From PALSA-1004 sp041483135 (lineage in GTDB: Bacteria; Pseudomonadota; Gammaproteobacteria; Burkholderiales; SG8-41), in assembly GCA_041483135.1 (NCBI GenBank), contig JBGPFE010000012.1:1-64000 (forward strand): a stretch of 64,000 nt of DNA, in the 5' to 3' direction. Position 1 is the first letter of the stretch. The number at the start of each line of letters is the position of its first letter. The position numbers were made by a program, and so were the translations under genes. Below are positions 26,059 to 34,194 of this stretch, piece by piece. The notes beneath the pieces are model-generated. The model saw only the letters and a list, made by a program, of their open reading frames with translations, ran no database searches and had not been told where the DNA came from.

Positions 26059-27104
26059 TCGATCACCCTGTCCGCGCGCACGAGAATCGAATTGGGAATC
26101 GTGATGCCGAGCGCTTTGGCGGCATTGCGGTTGATGATCAGCTCGAATTTCGTTGGCCGCTCGACCGGAATATCGCCAGGCTTGACGCCCTTGAGGATCC
26201 TGTCCACAAAGAAGCCCGCGCGGCGGAACATTTCGGGAAAGTTCACGCCGTAGCCCAGCAAGCCGCCAGCCTCGGCGAACTCCCCGAACCCGGCTGCGGG
26301 CAGCCGTTTTCTGGCCGCAAGCTCGACAAGCCCTTTGGCGTTGGCGATGAACATCGAGTCATCGATCACTACGACCGCATCGACGCGGCTTTTAGCCATC
26401 GCCGCAAAAACCGCATCGAACTCGTGGGGTCCCCGCACCTCGAATTGCTGCACCTCCATTTTCAGCGACCTGGCTGTGATTAACATGGCATGCAGCACCG
26501 GTGTGTTCACCGGATTATCCGGATTCATGAGCACTGCCATCTTATTGAGACGCGGCAGCGCCTCCTTCAGCAGCTCGATCCGTTTCGCCGCGAGTTCCGG
26601 GTTAAAGAAGGTCGAGCCGGTAATGTTACCGCCCGGCCGCGCGACTCCGGCGATGAGGCCCGTGGCAACGGCGTCGCCGCTGACCGCCATCACGATCGGA
26701 ATCGTAGTGGTTGCCTGCTTGGCCGCGCGGGTGCCCGGAGTCCCATGCGTCACGATGACGTCAACCTTGAGGCGAACCAATTCTGCGGCCATCCCGGCAA
26801 GCCGCTCGTACTTGCCCTCCGCCCAGCGAAACTCAATGACGATGTTATTGCCCTCTACGTAGCCAAAATCACGAAGACCCAACCGCAGTCCCGCCAACTG
26901 TCTTGCGTAACTGGCAGCAGTCGCGGAACCCAGGAACCCGATCCGGGCGACCTTCGCCGGCTTCTGCTGGGCGAAGCACGCATGCGGCGCTGCGAGCGCG
27001 CTGCCAAGTGCAATCAGCAACGCCCGTCGCATTGAACGGCACGGCGTGTCCGCTCCAACGCGGCGGCGCAAGCTGGCATTGACATGTCCGGTCTTACGCG
27101 TCAT
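26055..27104 (-). CDS. ABC-type substrate-binding protein, array member 4
   Basis: A 349-residue long-leader receptor: MTRKTGHVNASLRRRVGADT then SMRRALLIALGSALAAPHAC. The Arg-Arg motif lacks the usual Lys after RR (RRA). Subtype features match members 1 and 9 (NIVIEFRWAEGKYERLAGMA; THGTPGTRAAKQATTTIPIV). The start is ATG in an ATGA overlap, after the only upstream tail that uses GTA for the valine (AAGGTAATC). The C-terminus is INRNAAKALGITIPNSILVR. Confidence 0.92.
   Translation of the reverse strand: MTRKTGHVNASLRRRVGADTPCRSMRRALLIALGSALAAPHACFAQQKPAKVARIGFLGSATAASYARQLAGLRLGLRDFGYVEGNNIVIEFRWAEGKYERLAGMAAELVRLKVDVIVTHGTPGTRAAKQATTTIPIVMAVSGDAVATGLIAGVARPGGNITGSTFFNPELAAKRIELLKEALPRLNKMAVLMNPDNPVNTPVLHAMLITARSLKMEVQQFEVRGPHEFDAVFAAMAKSRVDAVVVIDDSMFIANAKGLVELAARKRLPAAGFGEFAEAGGLLGYGVNFPEMFRRAGFFVDRILKGVKPGDIPVERPTKFELIINRNAAKALGITIPNSILVRADRVIE
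27024..27066 (-). promoter_or_regulatory. Leader hairpin of array member 4
   Basis: 43 nt. The outer arms CCGCCGCGTT/AATGCGACGG have one mismatch and one G-U. The inner arms GAGCGG/CCGTTC have one G-U, with a 10-nt loop. Confidence 0.5.
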
Positions 27105-28072
27105 TCGATTACCTTGTCGGTGCGCACGAGAATCGATTGCGGAATTTTAATACCGATGGCTTTGGCAGTTTTAAAATTGATCACCAGCTCGAACTTTGTC
27201 GGCTGCTCAACTGCCATTGTCGCCGGGTTTGCGCCTTTCAGTATCCGATCGACGTACGCAGCCGCGCGATGGAAATTTTCGGTGAGGTTGGGCCCGTAGC
27301 TGATCAACCCGCCGGCATCAACATATTGACTTTGCGCGAATATTGCCGGCAGCCGGTGTTTGAGGGCGAGCGTCGCGATCCGCTTATGCTCGGAAAATGA
27401 CAGCGGCGAAGTGAGCAGCAGCAGCGCCTGATCGCCTGCTTTTGCCGCTGCGTCGAACGCGAGTTCGAGCTGCTCGGGCGAACTTGCTTCGATCATGTGC
27501 AGTTTGAATCCAAGCTTGCGGCCGGCCTGCTCGACTTCCTTGAGCGCGGGCACGTGCGACGGAGTGGTGGGGTTGGAAAGCACCGCCACGCGCGCGGCGC
27601 GCGGCAGCAGCTCCCTGACCAGTTCAAGCTGCTTCGCATTGAGCTCGGTGGCCATTTGCGACACGCCGGTAATGTTGCCGCCTGGGCGTGCGAGGCTTGC
27701 GATGTGGCCACTGCCGACCGGGTCATTGTGCGACGAGAACACGATGGGAATTTGTGCTGTTGCCTGACGCGCCGCTTCGACAAAGGTCGAGGACGGTGCA
27801 AAGATAACATCGACTTTGAGCGCTGCCAGTTCTTGCGCGAGCGCCAGCGCTTTGCTGACATCGTTGCCGGTAAATCGGCGTTCGAGCAAGATGTTCTTGC
27901 CTTCGACATAGCCGTGGTCGCGCAGGCCCTGATAGAACGAGTCGAGCAAGGAATTCTGCGTGGAGGCGAGAACGCCGATCCGGGGAATCCTGGCCGCTGG
28001 CTGCGCGCGCAGCGCCGTGGGCGCCAGCGCGCCCGCCGCGAGAGCAATCAGTACTTTTCGGCGCGATATCAC
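27101..28072 (-). CDS. ABC-type substrate-binding protein, array member 2b (second intact member after the ABM gene)
   Basis: A 323-residue receptor directly downstream of 28069-29055. It has a GTG start and signal ISRRKVLIALAAGALAPTAL ending in RAQ. It is its own subtype: IGVLASTQNSLLDSFYQGLR, QIPIVFSSHNDPVGSGHIAS, SPLSFSEHKRIATLALKHRL and AVEQPTKFELVINFKTAKAI. The SD-bearing tail is weakened to AAG GTA ATC GAA. In transcription order it lies between the subtype-E-like receptor (28069) and the long-leader receptor (26055). Confidence 0.92.
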   Translation of the reverse strand: MISRRKVLIALAAGALAPTALRAQPAARIPRIGVLASTQNSLLDSFYQGLRDHGYVEGKNILLERRFTGNDVSKALALAQELAALKVDVIFAPSSTFVEAARQATAQIPIVFSSHNDPVGSGHIASLARPGGNITGVSQMATELNAKQLELVRELLPRAARVAVLSNPTTPSHVPALKEVEQAGRKLGFKLHMIEASSPEQLELAFDAAAKAGDQALLLLTSPLSFSEHKRIATLALKHRLPAIFAQSQYVDAGGLISYGPNLTENFHRAAAYVDRILKGANPATMAVEQPTKFELVINFKTAKAIGIKIPQSILVRTDKVIE

Positions 28073-29055
28073 TCGATCACCCTGTCCGCGCGCAGCAGAA
28101 TCGATTGCGGAATCGCGATGCCGAGCGCTTTGGCGGTTTTCATGTTCAGCACCAGCTCGATCTTGGTCGGCTGCTCGATCGGCAGATCGCCCGGTTTGGC
28201 GCCGCGCAGAATCTTGTCGGCATAGATGGCTGTGCGCCGAGCGAGTTCGGGAAAATTCACGGCATAGGCGATCAGACCGCCATCATCGATGAAACCTGAC
28301 TGGAAGTAGATCGCGGGCTTTTTAAGCGCCGCGATCAGGCCGATGACGTGTTTGCGATTAACGTAGGCTGAGGGATTCGAATTGATATAGATGGCATCGG
28401 CGTTCCATTTGCGGGTAGTTGCGGCGGCGGCGTCATATTCAGCGGGAGTCTGCGCCTTGGCGGCGAGGAACTGCATGCCAAAGCGCGCCGCGGCCCGTTC
28501 GACGGCTTGCAACTCCACCGCGTCGTTCACAGCATCCGGATTGATCCAGGCGCACAGCCGGTTCAATTTCGGCACGATCTCCTTCAGCAACTCGATGCGT
28601 TTGCCCGCGATTTCGACGCTGAAATTGGACATGCCCGTGAGATTGCCGCCGGGATGCGCCAGACTTTTCGCGAATCCCAGCGCCACAGGCTCGTTCACGA
28701 AGCAGAACACGATCGGGATCGTCGTAGTCAGCGCCTTCACGGCGGCGGTTGCGGGAGCCGGCGGCGCGAAGATCAAATCGGGCTTCATTGCAACAAGCTC
28801 CGCAGCGAGCGCGGGCAGGCGCTCGAGTTTGCCCTCGGCGTAGCGGGTTTCGATGATGAGATTGCGCTTCTCGACGTACCCGAGCTCCGCGAGTCCCGAC
28901 GCGAAAGGGATACCCGAGCCCTTGTCGTTGTCCTCGCGCGTTCCGGCCTGGAGAACGCCGATGCGGTAAATCTTTTGTTGCTGGGCGACAGACGCAAGCG
29001 GCGCTGCAAGCGCGCCCGCGCCGAGCACAACGAGCAGCTTGCGGCGTTTGTTCAA
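28069..29055 (-). CDS. ABC-type substrate-binding protein, array member 3 (subtype shared with member 13)
   Basis: A 328-residue receptor that starts with TTG in a TTGA overlap with the stop of a 26-codon stub (29052-29132), the only TTG start in the array. The signal is NKRRKLLVVLGAGALAAPLA. It shares IYRIGVLQAGTR, TTIPIVFCFVNEPVALGFAK, WNADAIYINSNPSAYVNRKH and ADKILRGAKPGDLPIEQPTK with member 13 at 17016, more than 10 kb away, while all members between belong to other subtypes. Confidence 0.92.
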   Translation of the reverse strand: MNKRRKLLVVLGAGALAAPLASVAQQQKIYRIGVLQAGTREDNDKGSGIPFASGLAELGYVEKRNLIIETRYAEGKLERLPALAAELVAMKPDLIFAPPAPATAAVKALTTTIPIVFCFVNEPVALGFAKSLAHPGGNLTGMSNFSVEIAGKRIELLKEIVPKLNRLCAWINPDAVNDAVELQAVERAAARFGMQFLAAKAQTPAEYDAAAATTRKWNADAIYINSNPSAYVNRKHVIGLIAALKKPAIYFQSGFIDDGGLIAYAVNFPELARRTAIYADKILRGAKPGDLPIEQPTKIELVLNMKTAKALGIAIPQSILLRADRVIE

Positions 29056-29132
29056 TTGATCACCTTGTTCGCGCGCACAGGAACCAGCCGCGGGTTTTCG
29101 TCCGCAATCCCTTCAATTGTTCCGGCATTCAT
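29052..29132 (-). pseudogene. 26-codon C-terminal remnant of an array gene
   Basis: Reads MNAGTIEGIADENPRLVPVR-ANKVIN, then TGA. The last seven residues match the array tail (LVRADKVIE). The codons AAG GTG ATC AAT TGA keep the ribosome-binding word and the TTGA overlap into the next receptor. The rest of the ancestral gene is deleted. It is probably still translated, as a ribosome-loading cistron. Confidence 0.65.
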
Positions 29133-29143
29133 TGTCTACACCG

Positions 29144-29472
29144 CTATTTGACTGTACCGAGGACGGAATGCACGACCTCGTAAATTAACGGTTCCGGTTG
29201 TGCGATGGCCTTGATCTCGGCGTATACGCGCATGAATTCCGCGTTCGTGAAGACCGACTTGAAATCATCTTCGCTGCGCCATTGGACGTAGTTGAGGACT
29301 TTCCGCCCATCGGCGCTCTTGTGGATGGTAGCCGAGACAAACCCCGGCTGCGACTTCGCGAGTATATCGACGGCTGACGTTAGAAGACGGATCACGGCTT
29401 GCTGGTTGTCAGGATCAACCGCAACGTATTGATGGCGGTGACGAGCTGATTGTTGGGTGACATGTCTGTCAT
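29144..29472 (-). pseudogene. Frameshifted antibiotic-biosynthesis-monooxygenase (ABM) domain protein
   Basis: The ATG at 29472 overlaps the stop of the first array receptor (ATGA) and reads MTDMSPNNQLVTAINT, then leaves frame near 29430. The next frame continues YVAVDPDNQQAV, GFVSATIHKSADGRKVLNYV and QWRSEDDF, an ABM dimeric alpha-beta barrel fold of normal length (about 110 residues). A 1-nt indel explains the break. It is the only non-receptor, non-signalling gene in the array. A haem-degrading or quinol monooxygenase role is possible but not shown by sequence. Confidence 0.65.
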
Positions 29473-30515
29473 TCGATAACCCTGTCCGCGCGCTGCAAGA
29501 ATAACTGCGGGATGATAACGCCAAGCGCCTTGGCAGTTTTGCGGTTGATCGCCAGCTCGAATCTCGTCGCTTGCTCGATCGGCAGATCGCCTGGCTTCGC
29601 GCCCTTGAGGATCTTGTCGATAAAGACGGCCGCCCGGCGATACATTTCGAGAATGTTCACCCCGTAGGCCATCAGGCCGCCAGCTTCCGCGATCTCCTTG
29701 AACCCGATCGAGGGCAGCCGCTGTTTTGCCGCTAGATCCGCAATCCCTTTAGCGTTGGCGATAAGCATCGGCTCCTCGTTGATCACGACGGCGTCAACGC
29801 GTTTTTTGACCATTGCCGTAAAAGCGCTCTCGATCTCGCTTGGTGCCCGCACCGCGAATTTTAGAAGCTCCACCTTGAGTAACTTGGCTATAGGTCCCAT
29901 TGCATCGAGCTGCAGCCCATTCGTGGAACTGTCCAGATGCACGAGGACGGCAACTCGTTTGGTGCGCGGAAAGAACTCCTTGAGTAGCTCCAGCCTCTTC
30001 GCGCCGAGTTCCAGGTTGAAGAAGGCCGATCCGGTGATATTCCCGCTTGGCCGCGCAAGGCTGGCGACGAGTCCCGCGGCAACGGGGTCGCCGCTGGCTG
30101 CCATGACGATAGGAATAGTCGTAGTTGCCTGCTTGGCTGCGCGGGTTCCCACTGTCGCATGAGTCACGATGACGTCAACCTTGAGACGAACGAGCTCGGC
30201 CGCCAGCTCGGGGAGCCGATCGTACTTCCCCTCCGCCCAGCGAAACTCAATGACTATGTTCTTGCCTTCGACGTAGCCCGCGTCACGCAGACCCGCCCGC
30301 AGTGCGTCCACCCGGCTTGCAAAATCAGATGCAGAGAGGGCACCCAGGAACCCAATCCGAGGGATCTTCGCCGGCTGCTCAGCGAAAGACGCAAGCGGCG
30401 CTGCAAGCGCGCCTGCGCCAAGAGCAATCAGCAACTTTCGTCGCGTTGAGCGGCGAGCAATGTCCGCTCCGACGCGGCGACGTAATCCGGCATCACGATG
30501 TCCGGCATTACGCAT
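29469..30515 (-). CDS. ABC-type substrate-binding protein, array member 1 (first gene)
   Basis: PF04392-family receptors are two-lobe periplasmic proteins that deliver small solutes (tryptophan/tyrosine-like ligands in characterised relatives) to ABC permeases of the COG4120/COG1101 type. None of the latter is present here. This 348-residue member has the long leader MRNAGHRDAGLRRRVGADIA, then Tat-like STRRKLLIALGAGALAAP, the hinge segment TTTIPIVMAASGDPVAAGLV and ARPSGNITG (Ser where others have Gly). It starts at ATG 30515 in a TAATG overlap with a vanished gene's tail. Its own tail reads AGG GTT ATC GAA, so the ribosome-binding word is lost before the unrelated ABM gene. Confidence 0.92.
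   Translation of the reverse strand: MRNAGHRDAGLRRRVGADIARRSTRRKLLIALGAGALAAPLASFAEQPAKIPRIGFLGALSASDFASRVDALRAGLRDAGYVEGKNIVIEFRWAEGKYDRLPELAAELVRLKVDVIVTHATVGTRAAKQATTTIPIVMAASGDPVAAGLVASLARPSGNITGSAFFNLELGAKRLELLKEFFPRTKRVAVLVHLDSSTNGLQLDAMGPIAKLLKVELLKFAVRAPSEIESAFTAMVKKRVDAVVINEEPMLIANAKGIADLAAKQRLPSIGFKEIAEAGGLMAYGVNILEMYRRAAVFIDKILKGAKPGDLPIEQATRFELAINRKTAKALGVIIPQLFLQRADRVIE
30438..30480 (-). promoter_or_regulatory. Leader hairpin of array member 1
   Basis: 43 nt. The outer arms TCGCCGCGT/ACGCGACGA have one mismatch. The inner arms GAGCGG/CCGCTC are perfect, with loop ACATTGCTCG. Confidence 0.6.
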
Positions 30516-30540
30516 TACTCGATCACCTTGTCCGCGAGCG
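30515..30540 (-). pseudogene. Array-gene C-terminal remnant at the 5' end of the array
   Basis: The last codons GCG GAC AAG GTG ATC GAG TAA (ADKVIE) match the array tail and overlap the first receptor's start. Similarity ends abruptly at about 30540. It supplies the Shine-Dalgarno word for the first gene. Confidence 0.6.
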
Positions 30541-30885
30541 CACGGCGCAATGTCGCCATGGTGGCCCGCCGGACGCGATTTCGTTTGATGGACCCGCCCA
30601 TTTCTGCTCCCCCTGACGCAGTCGCTTGCTGCGTAGCCGATACTAACATTCCATCGCCACGCTCCCCCAATCTGCTGGTGCGTAGCGGTGATGCCGCAAA
30701 TAACACTCCACTCTATGGCGGGCTGAGGCAGGGTGCCGCGACGTGCGGCACAGGAAAGTTGTGACTTATTTACACCCCCCGCCGCTAGCCGCGGCGAGAG
30801 GCGAGAGGAGAAAGGGGTAAGGAAAGAAGCGGAATACCCAATACTCTCAATCTGAGAGCCCCATTTATGCGGCGATCGCCGGCGG
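30541..30885. other. Intergenic region upstream of the receptor array
   Basis: 345 bp between the array and the Crp-like gene, both on the minus strand. It should hold the array promoter. A short hairpin CTCTCA-GAT-TGAGAG (about 30845-30860) lies just past the Crp-like stop but lacks a T-run. No gene and no convincing promoter is visible. Confidence 0.4.
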
Positions 30886-31530
30886 CTACCAGTCCGCCGG
30901 GAGCGGCTTGAGGATGACGATACGGCGGTCCTCGATCGTGAGGTAGCCGCCGGTGGTGAGGTCCTTGATGATGCGGTTGATCATCTCGCGCGAGGCGCCG
31001 ATGCGGTTCGCCAACTCCTGCTGCGACGGCTTGTCGGGTATTACCAGCACGCCGTCTTGCTGCACCGCAAGATCCTGCACCAGCTTGGCGAAGCGGCCAT
31101 ATACGTTCTGCAAGGCGAGGCTTTTCACGTGCTCGGTCAGCACGCGCGCGCGGTAAATGAGCTTGTTGATGAGGTGCGCGGCGAATTCGGGGTGGCTTTT
31201 GAGCAGCGCCTGCACGTCGCTTTTCGGGATAATCTGGAAGCGCGACGGCTCGAGCGTCATCACCGACGCCGAGCGCGGGCCTTCATCGAGCACCATCTCG
31301 CCGAAGTATTCGCCGGGCCCGTGGGTGTCGAGGGTGACCTCGCGGCCGTCCTCGTTCGCCAGAAACACCTTCACCTTGCCGGACAGCACGATGTAGAGCG
31401 AATCGGTGGTATCGCCTTCGCTGATGATGATAGCGCCCTTGGGATAGGCGCGCGCCGCCGCATGCTGCGACAGGGCGCTCAGGTCCTGTTCAGACAATCC
31501 GAGAAATGGCGGCTTTTGCTGGTCGGACAT
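30886..31530 (-). CDS. Crp/Fnr-family transcription regulator
   Basis: A 214-residue regulator with an N-terminal cyclic-nucleotide-binding roll and a C-terminal winged helix-turn-helix. The binding cassette is YFGEMVLDEGPRSASV with the Glu, Arg and Ser expected for cAMP. The recognition region is SQQELANRIGASREMINRII. There are no Fnr-type cysteines. A longer upstream frame to 31743 lacks family resemblance, so I start at MSDQQKPP (31530). It lies directly upstream of the receptor array and could answer the cyclase encoded within it; this is inferred from position. Confidence 0.9.
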   Translation of the reverse strand: MSDQQKPPFLGLSEQDLSALSQHAAARAYPKGAIIISEGDTTDSLYIVLSGKVKVFLANEDGREVTLDTHGPGEYFGEMVLDEGPRSASVMTLEPSRFQIIPKSDVQALLKSHPEFAAHLINKLIYRARVLTEHVKSLALQNVYGRFAKLVQDLAVQQDGVLVIPDKPSQQELANRIGASREMINRIIKDLTTGGYLTIEDRRIVILKPLPADW

Positions 31531-31684
31531 GCGGACACGCGGCTGGGTATATTGAATCGGCGAGATGCCGCGCCAGCATGTCACTAACAACCGGATCGCG
31601 CAACCCTGCAGCGCGATGCCGCGTTCGCGGCTAAAATGACGACAAGCGCCATTCACGCGCGAACGCAAACGACGGAGTGCAGCC

Positions 31685-33436
31685 ATGAAACTCGAAGCGC
31701 CGATCCTGAAGCCCGCCGCGCCCTCCAAGCGTCCGACCGTCATGGGGACGAAGCACGTGATCGCCGCGGGACATTACCTGGCCGCGCACGCGGGGTTCGA
31801 GATTCTTGAAGGCGGTGGAAACGCGGTCGATGCCGGTGTTGCGGCGGGCATCGCGTGCGGCGTGTTGCAGACGGACAAGGTGAATTTCGGCGGCGTCGCG
31901 CCGCTGATCGTCTATCTTGCGAAAAAACGCGAGATCCACTGCATCGACGGGCTTGGCGTATGGCCGCGGGCGGTGACGCCGGATTATTTCCGGAAGCATC
32001 ACGGCGGCAAAATTCCGGCGGGTGTGTTGCGCAGCGTCGTGCCGGCGGCGCCCGATGCGTGGATCACCGCGCTTGCGCGCTTCGGCACCATGAGCTTCGG
32101 CGAAGTTGCCGCGGCGGCGATCCGCTTCGCGCGCGACGGTTTCCCGATGTATCCGCTGATGTCGGAATTCATCAAGGACAACCGTTCCTCGTACGAGCGC
32201 TGGCCGTCGAGCAGGAAAGTATTTCTTCCCAAAGGCCGCGCGCCCGAGCCGGGCGGAGTCTTCGTGCAGGCGGAACTCGGCAAAACGTTGCAGTATCTGG
32301 CCGACGTCGAAAAGGCGCATCGGCGCAAAGGACGCAAGGCCGCACTGCGCGCGACACGTGATGCGTTCTACAAAGGCGACATCGCAGCGGCAATCGTCAG
32401 GTTCCACCAGCAGTCGGGCGGTTTGATGCGCATGGAGGACTTCGCCGGGTTCGGCATCAAGCTCGAGCCGACGGTGAAAGCGAAATTCAACGGTATCGAA
32501 GTCCACGCGTGCGGGCCGTGGTCGCAGGGGCCGGTGCTGCCGATGGCGCTCAACATCCTCAAAGGCTACGACCTCGAAGCGATGGGGCACAACTCGCCCG
32601 AATACATACACGTCGTGACTGAAGCGCTCAAGCTCGCGTTCGCCGACCGCCATCAGCATTTCGGCGATCCCGATTTCATCAAGGTGCCGATCAAAGGCTT
32701 GTTGTCGGACGCTTATGCCGCGCACCGGCGCGGCATGATCAGCGCCGACCGGGCATGGCCTGAAATGCCGCCTGCCGGCGATCCCGCGACGCTCGCCGAT
32801 CTGCCGCACCGGTGGATGACGCCGCCGCAGCCCGCTGAAGCGCCCGGGCCCGGCGATACCACTTATGTGTGCTGCATCGACCGCCACGGCAACGCGATTT
32901 CGGCGACGCCGTCGGATGGCTCCAACAATTCGCCGCTCGTGCCGGGCGTCGGCATCCTCTGCTCGGGGCGTGGCACGCAATCATGGGCCGATCCGACTCA
33001 TCCGTGCTCGGTCGCGCCGGGCAAGCGCCCGCGCCTCACGCCGAGTCCCGCGCTCGCGTTCAGGAACGGCAAGGTGCTGATGCCGTTCGGCACGCCGGGC
33101 GGCGATGTGCAGCCGCAGGCGATGCTGCAGGTGTTCCTCAACGTCAACGTGTTCGGCATGGATGCGCAGAGCGCGATCGAAGCGCCGCGCTGCGCCAACT
33201 ACAGCTACCCGGGTTCGTTCGAGCCGCATGAATATTTTCCGGGCCGGCTGTATCTCGAGGCGCGCATCCCGAAAGCGACCGGCGACGAACTCGCGCGGCT
33301 CGGCCACAAGGTTTACTGGTGGGACGAATGGACGTGGCTCGCCGGCGCGCCGTGCGCGATCGTCGCCGACCACAAGACCGGCGTGCTGCACGGCGGCGCC
33401 GATCCGCGGCGGCCGGCGTACGCGCTCGGCTGGTAA
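31685..33436 (+). CDS. Gamma-glutamyltransferase-family protein (second paralogue)
   Basis: A 583-residue Ntn-hydrolase related to gamma-glutamyltransferase. It has the large-subunit motif ILEGGGNAVDAGVAAGIACG and a candidate nucleophile threonine in PGDTTYVCCIDRHGN, followed by the small-subunit region FGTPGGDVQPQAMLQ. It lacks an obvious signal peptide. In such non-classical members the physiological substrate is often not glutathione; here it is unknown. GGAGTG lies before ATG 31685. It is divergent from the Crp-like gene, and the amidase gene starts on its stop (TAATG). Confidence 0.85.
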   Translation: MKLEAPILKPAAPSKRPTVMGTKHVIAAGHYLAAHAGFEILEGGGNAVDAGVAAGIACGVLQTDKVNFGGVAPLIVYLAKKREIHCIDGLGVWPRAVTPDYFRKHHGGKIPAGVLRSVVPAAPDAWITALARFGTMSFGEVAAAAIRFARDGFPMYPLMSEFIKDNRSSYERWPSSRKVFLPKGRAPEPGGVFVQAELGKTLQYLADVEKAHRRKGRKAALRATRDAFYKGDIAAAIVRFHQQSGGLMRMEDFAGFGIKLEPTVKAKFNGIEVHACGPWSQGPVLPMALNILKGYDLEAMGHNSPEYIHVVTEALKLAFADRHQHFGDPDFIKVPIKGLLSDAYAAHRRGMISADRAWPEMPPAGDPATLADLPHRWMTPPQPAEAPGPGDTTYVCCIDRHGNAISATPSDGSNNSPLVPGVGILCSGRGTQSWADPTHPCSVAPGKRPRLTPSPALAFRNGKVLMPFGTPGGDVQPQAMLQVFLNVNVFGMDAQSAIEAPRCANYSYPGSFEPHEYFPGRLYLEARIPKATGDELARLGHKVYWWDEWTWLAGAPCAIVADHKTGVLHGGADPRRPAYALGW

Positions 33437-34194
33437 TGCGTTGTATTGCGCTGCTGGTCGTTGCGTTGGCGCAATCGGTTGGGGCGGCGAGCATCGCGAT
33501 CGACGTCGGTCACTATTTCGAGGAGCCGGGTGTAATCAGCGCGCGCGGCCGTCCCGAGTTCGAATTCAATCGCACGCTCGCGCATGAAATTGAGGGTGTC
33601 TTGAAAACACGCGGCTACACGACAAAGCTGATCGGCGACGACGGCAAAATGAAGGAACTGTGGCGCCGCCCGCGCGAGGCGAACGGCTCCGACCTGTTCA
33701 TCTCGGTGCATCACGATTCGGCGCGCGAGAAGTACCTGCTGCCGTGGGTGCATGAAGGTGACGAGCACCGCTACAGCGATATGTTTTCGGGATTTTCGCT
33801 GTTCGTGTCGCGCGAAAACTCCGGATGGAGAAAAGGGCTGCGCTGCGCGTCGGCAATCGGCGCCGCGCTCGTCAAGGCGGGCTTCAAGCCGTCGCTGTAT
33901 CATGCGGATCCGGTATTCGGCGAAAACCGGCCGTTTGCCGACAGGGACAACAGCGTGCATTATTTCGAACATCTGGCGGTATTGCGCAGCGCCACGATGC
34001 CGGCACTGTTATTCGAGGCCGGGGTCATCGTCAATCGCGAGGAGGAAGTCAAAATGAGCGACAAGCAAGTGCAACAAGGGATTGCCGCAAGCGTTGCCGA
34101 CGGCATTGAGGCGTGCCTGAAGAAGGATGAAGGCGGAAGGCGGAAGGATGAAGGGAAAACCAACAGCAAAAACGGGACTGCATATGCCGAATAA
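33436..34194 (+). CDS. N-acetylmuramoyl-L-alanine amidase (Amidase_3)
   Basis: A 252-residue secreted amidase predicted to cut the muramoyl-L-alanine amide bond of peptidoglycan in the periplasm. A short signal peptide (MRCIALLVVALAQSVGAAS) precedes zinc-ligand motifs DVGH (H26), a Glu in RPEFEFNR and SVHHDS; a terminal Glu in LLFEAGVIVNREEE completes the site. ATG 33436 shares one base with the upstream TAA. The last 25 codons (KKDEGGRRKDEGKTNSKNG) are encoded by a GAAGGATGAAGG repeat and are probably not part of the ancestral protein. Confidence 0.88.
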   Translation: MRCIALLVVALAQSVGAASIAIDVGHYFEEPGVISARGRPEFEFNRTLAHEIEGVLKTRGYTTKLIGDDGKMKELWRRPREANGSDLFISVHHDSAREKYLLPWVHEGDEHRYSDMFSGFSLFVSRENSGWRKGLRCASAIGAALVKAGFKPSLYHADPVFGENRPFADRDNSVHYFEHLAVLRSATMPALLFEAGVIVNREEEVKMSDKQVQQGIAASVADGIEACLKKDEGGRRKDEGKTNSKNGTAYAE

